Below, piece by piece: positions 12,301 to 22,586 of a stretch of DNA of 64,000 nt. The first letter of the stretch is position 1. Every line of letters starts with the position of its first letter. Origin of the DNA: Mya arenaria (lineage: Eukaryota > Mollusca > Bivalvia > Myida > Myidae); contig NC_069136.1 in NCBI RefSeq assembly GCF_026914265.1, positions 21,760,051-21,824,050 on the forward strand. The letters run 5' to 3'. The translations under genes were made by a program, and so were the position numbers. The notes beneath the pieces were generated by a model. That model was not told the DNA's origin. It saw only the letters and a program-made list of their open reading frames with translations, and searched no databases.

Positions 12301-14863
12301 TTTGTCACATGACGTTGCGTGTTATACAACCATTATGTATTTTGTTATATTAGTGTGATACAACTTGACAGTGACCTCATTTCGCCTTACTTAATGTTTG
12401 AAACTTGTTGCCAAAACAATAACAAATAGGAATGAAGGAATCTTACATACATTAAATTCAACATTTTATCAAATTTGTAACAGAAAAGATACAAAGGGTG
12501 CAAAAGGCTCACCTTCAAAAGTTTTCTAAACTTAATTTTTGTATTTAATGGCAACTTTTGTCAGACCCAATATGTATGTAATTACTGTAAAAATTTGCAT
12601 GGTGCACAAATTACTGATCTCAGAGCTTGGAAAAAAATAAAATGCTAATGTTCATTAATATTCAAGAACAGCAAGAGAAAAACAATAGAATAAAACCAAG
12701 TTTATACTTAGCTTTGTGCAAATTCGATTCTATGCCTTTATGCAATGCTTGTCTATTTCATTCACATGTTTATTTGTTGAGAATTTTGTCAAATTTAACA
12801 ATGTTGTTAACGCCATCATTGTTAACTTTCAAATCAAAACTGCTCAGTATTCCAAACAAGAGTTGAGACAACTGTTTCAGCTGCACTTGTTTCATTTGAA
12901 AACATTAGCACATCATCAAATATTTCTTGTTGAAAAGTTAACAACAGTTTCGCTTTTCATGTTGTTAACTTTAACAAAGTTCTGAACAATCAACCAATTA
13001 TCACCTTTATGCTTTTAATATGAAACCTTAACAGACTACTTCCCAATTTCATTAAAATCATATCATCCAGTACGCCAATTACGTAACATTGTTGTAACGT
13101 TGTGGTGGGTAATGTCATAAATCGAGTATTGAGGATCTGATTTATCTGAGAATGACCATCACCCCTTACTATTCTCAATCTTTTTCATTTCCATTCTGGG
13201 TATGGTTAAACTTTATGTTTTCTTTCGAATTTTTCTTTCACAATTTTAACATGCATGATGATGATGAGTGACGGTATTTGTCTTGAATTAAAAGGGGAGA
13301 AAATTGTTTTTGTGTGTGAAAATCATACCTTTTATTCCTTTTTATATGTTTAAATATGAAGATGAACATGGAAATTAATATGAAATAGTTGTAATGTGTT
13401 ATAAGAATTGTCTTCATTAATACAGGCAGTTAAAGTTTATAATAATGTTCAATAATTGTAACCATTCTACATTTAGTTTGACTGTGTTGATTTTAGACAA
13501 AACTTCTTATAGACTGTTGAATTACCAGAGTATGATTGTGTTTATTTATTGTGTCTTTCTTTCACCTGCAAACGTATTTGTATTAAAAAAGATATGTTAC
13601 CACAAAGGTCCAAAATTAGGTACAATTGGGTGCCCTTTTGAAATGATAGTACTTTGACGCATCATAAAAAAGTGGTAAAGCAAATTCATTTTTTTAAACT
13701 ATCATGAAAAAATGTATTGATATTTCAGTCATCAACTTTTGTGTCATTTGCAAAGCATAGCTACCACCAAGGGATTGCTTTGTTCGGTTATGGTGTCCAT
13801 GTCGGCATATGACTAATTTTTTATCAACTATTTGATATACAGTCTTCCAACTTTAGTCATGTGATGGTTCATAGAAAAGCCAATTGATTTCGGGGTAAAT
13901 AGGTCAATGATCATGGTCATGAGGACCTTTACCAAAACGTTACAGGTACAATGCCCTTTGCCTTTGTCGTCAATACACTTTTACTCACATTTACAGTATT
14001 GTTTTGAAACAGCAGGAGACAGCACTCCTGACAGGCAACACATTCAATGTGGGAATTATGGCTTATATGTTTCATGTGAAACAAATAGAATTTAGAAAAT
14101 TACATGTTGTGTTTATGTACTATGCATGTGGGTAGAATGCCCTCTTTATACTTGTACTCATATTCACCATATTTTTTGGCATCAGCAGGAGACGGGGAGT
14201 CATGAAATGATTGGGGAGCTGCTGGAAGAACGAGATGAGATCAGGTAATTTGGTTAATCTTCCATATATGTCCCTGATAGATGGGAAGGGGGCCTTTCCC
14301 TGCTGATTTTCACAGGGTATAGGCCTTAATTGTGCATACCCTGATTAACCTCGCTGTAAGACAGTGTATTTGTCGGCCATTTTGTTAACTGTTAACCTGT
14401 ACCCAAATGTACTCCTTCAAGGTAACACACTACCATTTTTTATTAATAAATGTAGACTAAGATGTTTAGTGCTAGAGGATCTGGTAACTGACACTTGTAC
14501 ACCTTTTTATGCTTTTATTTGCTTTATTTACTCTCATGGCTGCACCACTTGTGAAAATATTATGTTCTGTGATCACTTGGTGAATTATATTTACAACGAA
14601 ATTAAATATCCTCAATGTATTTATTTTTCAGATCGCAGTTGAAGGAGCTGTGTAACCCACGATTTGGCAGCATGTTCCGGACTCACCACAACCCGAGCTA
14701 CTTTTCCCGCAGGATGGCGCGCTTTGCCGACATCTACACATCGAAACTGACCAATTTGCTTCAGTTCTCTGAGAATTATACCTTTTATCCGCGTCGATCC
14801 TTCCTGCCACACGAGAGATACCCATTCTATGACCCCTCGAATTCTCCAATAGATTTGTCATGA
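337..14863 (+). CDS. NT5DC2/3: 5'-nucleotidase domain-containing protein 2/3-like (HAD family), 3' part of gene
   Basis: Twelve exons are read in order: 337-427, 1925-1993, 3149-3205, then either 3761-3821 or 6082-6142, 6669-6771, 7555-7656, 8416-8497, 9599-9685, 10260-10313, 10723-10809, 14186-14244 (or from 14189), 14632-14863. Phases match at every junction, giving 360 residues to the TGA at 14861. Recognisable family blocks are [30 protein letters not shown] (HAD motif II region), [23 protein letters not shown] (HAD motif IV acidic pair), [13 protein letters not shown], and a C-terminal [17 protein letters not shown] followed by TFYPRR. The order and spacing follow NT5DC2/NT5DC3. The N-terminal exons with the catalytic DxD motif and any mitochondrial targeting peptide lie left of the window, since exon 1 here starts mid-codon. 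The family is assigned a nucleotidase fold; substrate is not settled. NT5DC2 and NT5DC3 cannot be separated here. Confidence 0.93.
389..1240 (+). repeat. Splice-donor minisatellite (49-bp unit, about 17 copies) seeded by an NT5DC exon end
   Basis: The first unit is the last 39 nt of exon 337-427 plus its donor (ttctacggttca then gtgagtaaaac). The same block then repeats through the intron, almost always keeping gtgagt. Units are 49 bp, or 52 bp where ccattgaag is replaced by ccatatattaag. Three unit types (ccatatatt, gttccc, gctccc) recur in that order, hinting at a 150-bp higher-order repeat. Two more degenerate units follow at 1497-1580 after a MITE. The exon copy is the only one expected to be coding. 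Confidence 0.92.
1235..1487. mobile_element. hAT-like MITE inserted in the splice-donor array
   Basis: The ends tagggatgataac and ttatcatccctg are inverted copies. The flanks share atgtaa (left ccatgtaa, right atgtaag), a likely target duplication. Junction-array units resume immediately after it at about 1487, so the element inserted after the array had formed. No ORF is present. Confidence 0.55.
2044..2890 (+). repeat. Long polypyrimidine (CTT/TTCTCC) tract
   Basis: About 700 bp of near-pure pyrimidine built from ttctcc, ttctac and ttcttctt steps, interrupted by a MITE at 2573-2746. It lies in the NT5DC intron between 1993 and 3149. No exon is visible in it. Such strand asymmetry can form triplex (H-DNA) structures. 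Confidence 0.85.
2573..2746 (+). mobile_element. MITE family 1, copy 1
   Basis: It starts cagtggtcgaaattag and ends ctaatttcaatgactg, which are inverted copies of each other. The interior has agccctgcactggtaaaatg and gcagggcttgttca. Other copies lie at 3540-3706 (degenerate, reverse), 9121-9286, 25418-25574, 25975-26140 and 37632-37796 (reverse). Confidence 0.8.
3540..3706 (-). mobile_element. MITE family 1, degenerate reverse copy
   Basis: Reverse-oriented and diverged: gaattagacttt, catgcttggcatc, accaagccctgtta and aaagggcttgctagcttgta all match family 1 in order. The terminal repeats are eroded. It lies in the intron just before alternative exon A. Confidence 0.6.
3761..3821 (+). CDS. 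NT5DC2/3: alternative exon A of the NT5DC gene (mutually exclusive)
   Basis: This is a 61-nt exon with acceptor tttcag and donor gtatac, encoding [20 protein letters not shown] plus one base of a Gly codon. It enters at phase 0 and leaves with one base, exactly like the exon at 6082-6142, to which it is clearly homologous. Because 61 is not a multiple of three, using both or neither would shift the frame. It corresponds to the family's AVxDVHxxG block. Confidence 0.9.
3947..5990 (+). repeat. Intronic minisatellite, 44-46-bp unit, between the two alternative exons
   Basis: The unit is roughly cttatatttcttgagaaat, agtgaacagtgat and then atggtaaaaaggca or ttggaaacag, present about 24 times. Later units (5600-5960) carry gcatgggaaat or tcatgggaaat instead. 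A 986-bp hAT-like element splits the array. Several ORFs arise only because units lack stops in some frames; they are not genes. Confidence 0.88.
4356..5341. mobile_element. Non-autonomous hAT-like DNA transposon inside the minisatellite
   Basis: The left end tagggatgcaaacgaatg and right end cgtttgcatccct(a) are inverted repeats. Both are followed inward by iterated cgaatattcg subterminal palindromes. The 8-bp sequence gtaaaaag occurs directly on both sides (4348-4355 and 5342-5349), the target-duplication length of hAT elements. No transposase ORF is present. A related end is seen at 49267. Confidence 0.88.
6082..6142 (+). CDS. NT5DC2/3: alternative exon B of the NT5DC gene (mutually exclusive)
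   Basis: This is a 61-nt exon with acceptor gtttcag and donor gtattt, encoding [20 protein letters not shown] plus one base. It is 15/20 identical to exon A (3761-3821), with changes concentrated in the middle (TSGLLHS versus RSGDMHR). It has the same length and phases, so either exon splices correctly to 6669-6771. About 2.26 kb separates the pair, filled by a minisatellite with a hAT-like element inside it. Confidence 0.9.
6735..6990 (+). repeat. Three-copy tandem repeat of an NT5DC exon end with its donor (~105 bp unit)
   Basis: The exon 6669-6771 ends atcacaaacagtggctttcc then cttcat, followed by gtttgt. This exon end is repeated at about 6839-6876 and 6947-6984 with 101-110-bp spacing, each copy followed by intron-like sequence. 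The second copy keeps a gtatgt donor; the third has gtttca. Only the first copy is in the reading frame of the exon. Confidence 0.88.
8511..8645 (+). mobile_element. tRNA-derived SINE-like fragment
   Basis: gatgtttagtggttag resembles a pol III A box, and gggtttgatcccc at about 8571-8583 resembles a B box. Together they give a tRNA-like head, followed by tactggttattggccagg, which recurs near 29832. It is intronic in the NT5DC gene. Confidence 0.5.
9121..9286 (+). mobile_element. MITE family 1, copy 2
   Basis: cagtggtcaaaattaac at the start and ctaatttcaatgtctg at the end, with the family interior agccctgaactggtaaaatg. It is intronic in the NT5DC gene, just upstream of the splice-acceptor array. 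Confidence 0.78.
9350..9598 (+). repeat. Splice-acceptor minisatellite, 29-bp unit x 8, upstream of an NT5DC exon
   Basis: The true exon (9599-9685) begins after ccattttcag with ggcaacttcaatgat. Upstream, the block ggcaacttaaattattcccc plus cattttcag repeats with an exact 29-bp period. The AG dinucleotides end at 9395, 9424, 9453, 9482, 9511, 9540, 9569 and 9598. Each unit therefore contains a polypyrimidine stretch, an AG and about eight bases of exon start. A further exon-like copy, caacttcaatgattttcc, starts near 9353. Confidence 0.93.
9940..10180. repeat. Dispersed repeat-like intronic segment
   Basis: Contains gtctgtctgttgcaattttc, ttgtccggagcataa and aaccataactctac. Phrases of this type look like ancient interspersed repeats. 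No exon is found. Identification is by general appearance only. Confidence 0.35.
11866..12056. mobile_element. MITE family 3, copy 1
   Basis: Begins gtcgatagttcggaacttt and ends aagttctgaacattcggccc, an imperfect inverted pair. The interior has several gttaactt/aagttaac blocks. Related copies lie at 12777-12995, 21226-21493, 42065-42317, 45100-45230 (partial) and 33015-33092 (partial). Confidence 0.65.
12777..12995. mobile_element. MITE family 3, copy 2
   Basis: Left gagaattttgtcaaattt aacaat and right gttaactttaacaaagttct gaacaatcaacc are inverted relatives. The interior sentence gagacaactgtttcagctg is shared with the copy at 42065. Confidence 0.65.
14184..14188 (+). promoter_or_regulatory. 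NAGNAG tandem splice acceptor of NT5DC
   Basis: The sequence atcagcag precedes gagacgggg. Both AGs (ending 14185 and 14188) are in the same phase, so splicing can include or drop one Gln codon. Tandem NAGNAG acceptors are commonly used alternatively. Confidence 0.55.
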
Positions 14864-14944
14864 AATGAATCATTTTCTTGATGGCTTGTGAAATACTCCC
14901 GTAGATTTTTCTAGAAATGTTTTGTGTTCAGTGTGTTTAGTAAT

Positions 14945-15105
14945 CTAGGGGCCAGTGCTATGGGCCTGTGTTCAAGGGGGCCTGTTCTAGTGGCCTGTGT
15001 TCTAGGGGCCTGTGTTCAAGGGGGCCTGTTCTAGTGGCCTGTGTTCTAGGGGCCTGTGTTCTAGGGGGCCTGTTCTAGTGGCCTGTATTCTAGGGGCCTG
15101 TTTTG
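14945..15105 (+). repeat. GC-rich direct repeat in the NT5DC 3' UTR
   Basis: Repeats of ggggcctgtgttc, gggggcctgttctagtgg and cctgtgttctagg occur about seven times, with ~20-bp steps. Its GGGG runs contrast with the AT-rich surroundings. Confidence 0.8.
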
Positions 15106-16210
15106 TTTAAGTGAAATTATCTTAGGTCATATTTTTCTTATATTTATTTTTATTTACAACAAGTGAACCTTAAGAAATACTTAAGTTGAAATCAGACATG
15201 TTAAAATGAAATCAGTGAACAAGTTGCCAATTGTTACGTTCCTACAGATTTAAGATTTTTTAGTTACGACTAAAATCCTTTATTGGAACGGCCTGCAGCT
15301 GAAAATATTATTTGTATGTTGAACTTGTTACAGCATGCAAAGTTAAGCCAGAATTCGGATTTAGTTTATCTTGGGCTACCAGTTTTGGGTTTGAAAAAAA
15401 ATGTGTGGGCAATTTTATTTGTTTTCTATTTATCAATTTTGAAAATCCAAAATCTCTCCCACTTGAATACCAAATCATGGACACTGCCCCTTGTCAAGTT
15501 CTTACTCAACTGAATACTTTATTTCAATCCAGTGTATACTGTATGTTAAATGGAATTAAATTTTAATTTATACATATTTTATTTTGTATTTTCCTAATAT
15601 TTTAAGCAAATTTTATGTGATCATTTGTAAGGTCTAAAATATGTCATTCAATTGAGTACAACTTGAAACATTTAAGAGAAATTATGAACCTGTTTTTAAA
15701 CACCTATGTTCAATGTCTTAACCTAAAATCTTTACCAATATAACCTTTGAAAGACTATAAACAGAGGAAAAATATTTTGGTGTTTGAAGCATGTTAGGGT
15801 GTGAAATGGGTAAAATGAGCCTAGTTAGTTATTAAGTACTCAGTTTTTGAAAAACAGGGCTATTTATGAGTTATTTGGCATTCTGCTCATTATTTCGGCT
15901 GATTTTTATCACATGTATATAAATTCTATATCACACTATGGGTAAATATGACGATGATGCATTACGGTATTTTTATTAAGTATTCATTGTATACATTGCC
16001 TGTTATCATTGTTTTGAAAACAAGTTTATGTTTCATGTTATGATGTACAAATAGCAGTGAAATTTTATTTATGTAATGAGATTATTAAATTCTATTCAAA
16101 TGTGTTCTTTGCACTTCAATATATTTGTTATGTTTCGCACTTAATAACATGTTAAATACATGTTTATTTATCTTACTCTAAATGTCTTACCATACTCTAA
16201 ATTTCATGTA

Positions 16211-16325
16211 AGGGCTATTCCATTTAAACATATAACCCCCTGGGGGAAGGCACTTTTTAATTATGGCAACCTCCTACAGAAGCAAATTAACACTTTTGGT
16301 GTCCAAATAAGCGAAAAAAGACACT
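16211..16325 (-). mobile_element. MITE family 2, truncated reverse copy
   Basis: agggctattccatttaaac and ccccctgggggaaggcac match the reverse complement of the right end of the element at 22755-22929. It breaks off near gcgaaaaaagacactcgggt. Confidence 0.7.
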
Positions 16326-16639
16326 CGGGTGAACAATTGGGTCAGTGTAAACAATATTTAAAAAAAAAATCACACCCAAGTGAAACAGTTACATTATATG
16401 ATGATACAGATAGCTGCCATTGTTACAAATGTTGAGTTTGTCAAAAATAGACATTATCCACCCTTATTTTTCAATTAAAAACTGAACAGCATGAATTAAG
16501 TTGCCATATTTACATTTCACAATATTAGTATTTTTTAGGAGTAACAGTTATCAGATGTAAGAGTATTATTTGTTTGTTATTGTGCTTGTTTTAATAAAAG
16601 TAAATCAAAGTTGACACTTGCTATTTTTTTTTTGTGGTC

Positions 16640-17430
16640 ATACTCATTATACATGTGCATAAAAGCAGCATTCCATAATGATTAATCTCTCAAGTTTGAC
16701 CTTTATTTTGAAGTAGAGAGTGGGTCTTGCACACGACACATCACCTTAAATAATAAACTAACACATGTGCCGATTTACTTTAAAATCCCACTGTGCATGA
16801 TCAACTCTGTACAAATATTTTAGATTTGTCCATATATGTAGCATAACATAACGATTAAACTTTGAACCTTGAACTTTAAGATAGTGCCTGGGTCTTGCAA
16901 GCCTTTATGTATCCAATACACGTACCAATTTCTTCTAAAATCTCCCTGTACATGACATGTTACAGCTCAGGCACTGATACTCTTATTTGCATTAATGCAG
17001 CATTCAGTAATGATAAAAATCGAAGTGTGACCTTAAAATTTGAGGAAGGGTTGTGGATCATGCACACAGGATACATCAAATGTCTGTATAAAACACATGA
17101 CTGTGCCTGTTTACTTTAAAATCCTTTACTACATGATATAGTTAGAACATGGACACAACCAACTATACTCTATGTGCATTAATATTCATATTAAATATGA
17201 CCTTGAACTTGCAGATGATACATTGCCTTTATGAACCAAACATGTGTACCAATTCCTTTTAAATCCCTTTGTGCAGCATTCAAACTCAATAGACACGGAT
17301 CTATGGGCATATATGTAGCATCCTCATAATGATAAAACCTTGAACTTTGAAATATCTTGAACAAGACATGTGCAAAGTTATATTTACATCCTATGTGCAT
17401 GAAATAGTTGCAGCACTATCATGACCAACT
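16640..17430. repeat. Degenerate ~200-bp repeats with tgaccttgaactt
   Basis: Phrases recur in the same order about four times: gaccttgaacttt, gggtcttgcacac, atgtgccaatttactttaaa and atcctctgtgcatga. Another unit lies at 18520-18660. It lies between the convergent NT5DC and CUL3 genes. No coding sequence is present. Confidence 0.55.
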
Positions 17431-20400
17431 ATATATAGAGAGAGAGGATCTCAAATGAGTGTTTGTATCGAATTTATTAAGAGTTCATTTAAAAACGATA
17501 AAACAACTTTATTAAATTTGATACAAAATAAACACCAATTTAAGATTCTGTTTATAATATAACTCATTTCAAAACACTTCTCTTGTCATAGTGCTGTAGT
17601 GCAAAGTATTTACATTGAGTGTTATTAGGAAGCTTTATCCCCAGGAAAGAAAATAGCCAAACATAGAACATTATAAACAATAAAAAAACAAAAATCATGT
17701 CTCAATTACCAACCCATGTTTTCTAAGGATTTACTTAAAAACCACAAAAATACATATTTAAATCCATTTAAATCAAGGAAATCAATAAAAAGAGCAATGT
17801 CATAACTGTGTGTGTGTACATGTCATTTGTTGGTTTAAGAAGAACAAAAGTCAGCGTTACAGTCCCTTTCAATAGTGCGAATACTCTTTGTAGCTGGTCG
17901 ATTACAGCATGAATTTTGATGGATGTGTGCAAGGACATTATCTCCGTGAATTTGAGCACCATAAATGTTGTGAAATCCACCAGAAAAAGTGGAATTTGGT
18001 GTGGAATAAGTGACTGTGTCAGTGTGACAGTGTGTGAACTTGAGCTTGTTGGCGAACTGCCTAGAATGAGCATTTTGCAAGGAAGTTGACAGGTTATTTT
18101 CACTGGAGTACAAGATGCTGGACATTTCCTTGTGTTGATTTGGATAAATGTGGCTATCGTTCTTTATAGATGCGATGTTCTTGTATACCGATGTTTACAA
18201 AATCTGGTTCGCAGGAACTTTGTTGTCATTCAATTTCTAGACGAGGTATTTTCTGGCGCTGTGATCAGGAAATGTTTGTTTTGATTAAGCCCAGCCTTCT
18301 TCACCATTTGTTTCATAGTGGAATTGAGTTTGCCGACACCGACAAGATTTCTTTAGAAACATTGTTTCTAATGTTTGTTTACATTTTTGACAGCGCCTAT
18401 AGATATATTTTTCTATGATGCGGTTACCTAACTTGCATAGTTATTACACTAGTTATATATGAAAATTATTGCATGGGGTTATATCACTCCTGCGCTGTTG
18501 TGTTATAAATGTAGATATATGCAGCATATGCATAATATTCAACATGCAAGTTTGACCTTGAACTTTATGGTCATGGGTATTGTACATGACTCACGGCCTT
18601 TTAGTTCTAAACAAATGTGCCAGTGCCTTTTAATGTCTCTCAGTGCATACCAAAGTTACAGACCAGAAACGCAAAAAAAAGAGGAGTGACTGCGATTTTT
18701 ATTTGCACATCTTTGAGGAAATAAAAATATGGTCGTCTTGTCGCCAAAACTTTGTAGAACTACTTTCAGTTTTTGACACATTGTCTTGAACATGAACATG
18801 AAACAAATGATCTTCATACAGTGCTGTACATTTTTCATTATGGTAGCTACAGCCAATTTGTTCCAGAGTTATGCACCTTATACATAAATTCAGTATGTAT
18901 AGCTATTAGAGGTTTGTGGAGCTAACACTTTCCACAGAATGATATAGTTTGTTTCGGTAAACTGGTACACATGATCACCATACAGGGCCTTAAAAATTTC
19001 AGTAGCTACATCCAATTTTGTTCCAGAGTTATGACCCTTATATTTAAATTCATTATTTATAGCTATAAGAGGTCCACAATTTTTGACAGATTGTTCCGAA
19101 ACTTGGTGAACATATAACAATAAAGTGTAAAAGTACCCAGCATATTTCTCATATTTTCCACATGTATCTGACAAAGCCAGGCTCAAGGGGAATTATGTTT
19201 GACAAATATCTCATTGTCATGGAAACTATATTTACCTTCCCAGGGCAGTGTTCCACATCCCTGACCTTAGTCAAGCCAGTAAAAAAAGCAAAATGACAGT
19301 TTTTAGATTTAAATAGAATTGCAATGAATTTATCCAGTAACACAAAAATGATAGAAATTTACATAACATCAGCAAAATTGTTTGAAAGAAATGTCCCACA
19401 GCCAAGGCATTAATGTTTCATTAAAAAAACATTTGTAGAGTAACCAAGTATATACATCATTTTTTCAATACATATGTTTTGAAAGTGTACCATTATTTAA
19501 AGATGAATTTGAAGTTTGTCTTGACAAAAGCTTCCAACAAGACAAGATCATTAATAACTTTGACTATGGGACATTTCCCAACTAAAATGAAAATCTCGGG
19601 CAATTTCAATGGCAGTAACAATCAAAAGTCCTTTCCAAAAATCAATTTAACTATCATAGTAAGACCTTAAAATCAATTTAACTATCATAGTAAGACCTTA
19701 AGTAACAGAGCAATGGAAAATTTATGTTAGAACTGTGACAAGCGGAAACTGAAACATGTCTAATCAATATTTTCATCATGTCACAGATGTTCAGCACAAA
19801 AAAGGTCACATCATATTTTCCCTGCTTATATTTTAATTACAATAAGAACTTTTTGTATATGTTGCAGTACTGTTCAAATTGGCCTGCAGACATTTGTATA
19901 ACACTAAGATAAGTTCTCCACTGGCTATCTTTCCATTAGTTTGCACATTTAAAGCATTTGATTGGTCAATAGTTATCATTGGAAAAATATTGACCAATCA
20001 ATAAACAAATATATTGTACATGTAAGCTCATCTAGTTGTTTAAATAATGAAAATACTGAAAAAATACTGTCATTAAAATCACCAAAAACAAGACGAAAGA
20101 ACTGCCTCTCAATCTCATGCATTGAGATTTTTTTGTACACTAAATGAATGATTCACATGGGAGTAACAGAAACAAAAGTGCTGCGGAAAGAAACTCCTTA
20201 TTGTGAATGTGAAAAACTGAATTCACATCGTTTGATTTAACTTTAAAAAAAAAATCAAAAGAAGGAAAAAATAACTATAAAAGGGACTCCCAAAATTCTC
20301 ATCCATTTAACATAAACATTAAATGTTTTCAAAATTTGTGAGAAAAAAAATACATCTAAATTCATTTGAATATCTTGAATTAGTTCTCAAAAGAGACTTC

Positions 20401-21826
20401 AATGCTATTTTTAAAGGCAATAGATTTTGATATTAAACAAGCTACATGTATAGATGTGGAAATTAGATTTGTAGAGAAAGCCTAAAACCATGACAGACTA
20501 AACCTTTAGTCAGCCATCTTATATCACTGGTTTCAAGACATTAACACAACAAAATAGCTCACTTAAAGACAAAAATAAATCAAAACTCTCGATCAGTGAG
20601 AGTGCAGCTTTAAAAAATATTTATCATTTTAAAGTGTACACATATTAAGAGTTGTACTTACTTTTGTTTAAAATTCCCCTCCCCCCACATTTTTCAACAT
20701 AAATTAAATAACTGTACAGTTTTCAGAGAAATAAAAATAGAATGGCAACTAAACTCATTTCTGTATTGATGAATGAAATTTCACTATCATTGCATTACTA
20801 TGAAAATGACATATCAGGACATATTACCAGTTTTTACTGTGGATAATACAGTGGGAAAATTAATCCATCGGGGGAAAGATGGTCAGAAACAAGATGTAAA
20901 ATCTTAATTCATTTTCCAGTATAAATTTCAAGACCTTTTTGAAATCTGCCTCAAATCGATTTGTCAAAAACTGATTACAATCTATATTTCTAAGGCAACG
21001 ATATTAATCATACTGGGAAAACCTGCATACCATCAACAGTAAAACTTGGTTACTCTTGAAATTTGGATGCAAAACTGGATGACAAAACATTCTCATGAAA
21101 TGATAAAGCAGTTGCATTCAAATTCATGATAATTTTCTCTGATCATGACGCAGCTGACAGATAAGGCGCATTTGTATAAAACCCTCGAAATGGAAAAGTG
21201 CCTTAGGCAGTTTCTACTACACTATGGGTCAATGGTTCAGAACTTTGTTTAAGTTAACAACGTGAATAACAATATTGTTGTTCACTTTTAAAAGTGAAAT
21301 ATTTGATAATGTGCTCAAATATTTAAATATGAACAAGTACAGCTGAAACAGTTGCCTGAAATCTTAATCTGAGAAATGCAGCATATCACAATTGCATCCA
21401 TTGAAATTCAAGAGCAGAACAGTTTTGAAAGTTAACAATGATGATGTTAACGATGTTGTTGTTAACTTTAACAAAGTTCTATACAATTGGCCCAATGTCT
21501 ATAATTTTAAGACTTCACAAAAACTGCATTAATATTTGACAAAAATCAAAACTTTAAATACTTGCATCACATATTCACTCAATACCTCTAAATCGTCAAA
21601 CATTAAAAATAATTTAGAATTGTAACTATTTTTTATTTTTAATCGCTAACTGAAAATGAAATACAGAATGCAGTTCAGTCATTGCTGAAAAATCATATTT
21701 ATAAATGAGTAACAAAAAATATGCCAAATATGTCTTCATATTTGGCATAAAACAACAAAAAATAAATGATAGTGGCTTTTTCAATTCTGTTTATATGAGT
21801 TTGTCTCCCATGACAACACAAGCCAT
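17431..21826. other. Intergenic sequence between convergent NT5DC and CUL3 genes
   Basis: No protein or RNA gene is supported. It holds a short imperfect palindrome at 17452-17545 (gtttgtatcgaatttatta with its inverse), two ~170-bp related blocks at 18850-19090 (ttgttccagagttatg), and a 33-bp tandem duplication at 19640-19702 (tcaatttaactatcatagta). It also holds a family-3 MITE (21226-21493). Part could be extended 3' UTR of either gene. Confidence 0.5.
21226..21493. mobile_element. MITE family 3, best-preserved copy
   Basis: Left gggtcaatggttcagaactt tgtttaagttaacaac pairs with right gttaactttaacaaagttct atacaattggccc over about 35 bp. No ORF is present. Confidence 0.75.
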
Positions 21827-21832
21827 TTTATT
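21827..21832 (-). terminator. Candidate polyadenylation signal of CUL3
   Basis: tttatt on the + strand reads AATAAA on the - strand. It is followed in the transcript direction by ggcttgtgttgtc, a GU-rich element. It would give a 3' UTR of about 730 nt after the stop at 22562. Other AATAAA hexamers exist further left. Confidence 0.35.
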
Positions 21833-22561
21833 AGTTAGTACAAGGCATATTTAACCATCTCTCTCGAAGTTGTGAAAGAGTAACAAGTACTAATATTACA
21901 CAAACATGTACAAGACCCATTATTTACACACACCCATCACATTAAATTGTACCATAGGCAGTATAGCCACACTTAAGTACAAACAAATAATTTGCCTGCT
22001 ATTTCAAACATCTGACCACATTCGTAGCATGCAGAATCCTTCATCTAGAAGCACACACAGGTTTTACACATGACTTTCAAATGTAATAAAACTTCTTGTA
22101 TTACAATAATTGTAATACAACTTTAATTGACGTCATTTCACCCCATTAATTTGGTGTCATACCATTAACCGAAAAATGAAAATAATCTTCATTTTTGTCG
22201 ACAAATGTGTCGTGTGATAAGAGTCTTACATTTGTTGCCATTTTATACAAAATGTTATAAACTCTTAAATGAAAACGCTATTAAACTTGCCATATAGGCT
22301 TGCCTTATAGCTTCTTTTAAACTTGTTTCATAAATGGTTGTATTTAATGGCAACTCATGGAAAACCTATATATCCATCTGTCAACTAATGGCGTGAGAAT
22401 GTGTCCATCCGTCCGTCTGTGTGTATCTTGATGCGGGGTGTACAGGCGTATTATCACATCAACCTGGCCAGGCAATTATGCTGGCTGCTACAGTCTCAAA
22501 TGAGATAGATTCTAACACAGCCCAGTCTCAAGTTTATAACAAGTTTATGCCACAATCACAC

Positions 22562-22586
22562 TTATGCTACATATGTGTACTTTTTC
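22562..22586 (-). CDS. CUL3: Terminal 25-nt coding exon of CUL3
   Basis: After acceptor ttttcag, one G completes the Arg codon split from the exon at 23437-23543, followed by AAA AAG TAC ACA TAT GTA GCA TAA. The peptide KKYTYVA matches the invariant cullin-3 C terminus (KVYTYVA). It is too short to stand out as an ORF, but the phase and sequence agree exactly. Confidence 0.93.

Larger units (their letters stand above)
10810..14185 (+). other. Long NT5DC intron with MITE copies
   Basis: About 3.4 kb with no exon that fits the protein. It holds two family-3 MITEs (11866-12056, 12777-12995) and a segment at 10865-10970 (aaagggactc ... aaataaagtgtggcaaat) that recurs at 24012-24110. At 14008 an 11-nt cagcaggagac matches the start of the next exon, but no donor follows, so it was not called an exon. 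Confidence 0.6.
14864..16618 (+). other. Probable 3' UTR of the NT5DC gene
   Basis: It begins after the TGA at 14861-14863. No ORF resembles a protein. A G-rich direct repeat lies at 14945-15105 and a MITE fragment at 16211-16325. The AATAAA at 16593-16598 is followed within 40 nt by a T/GT-rich stretch (ttttttttttgtggtc), making a plausible polyadenylation site. Other shorter 3' ends are possible. Confidence 0.4.

Noticed and set aside
14008..14095. Possible extra NT5DC exon starting cagcaggagac
   Set aside because: Only 11 nt match the real exon, no good donor follows, and the encoded peptide does not fit the family.
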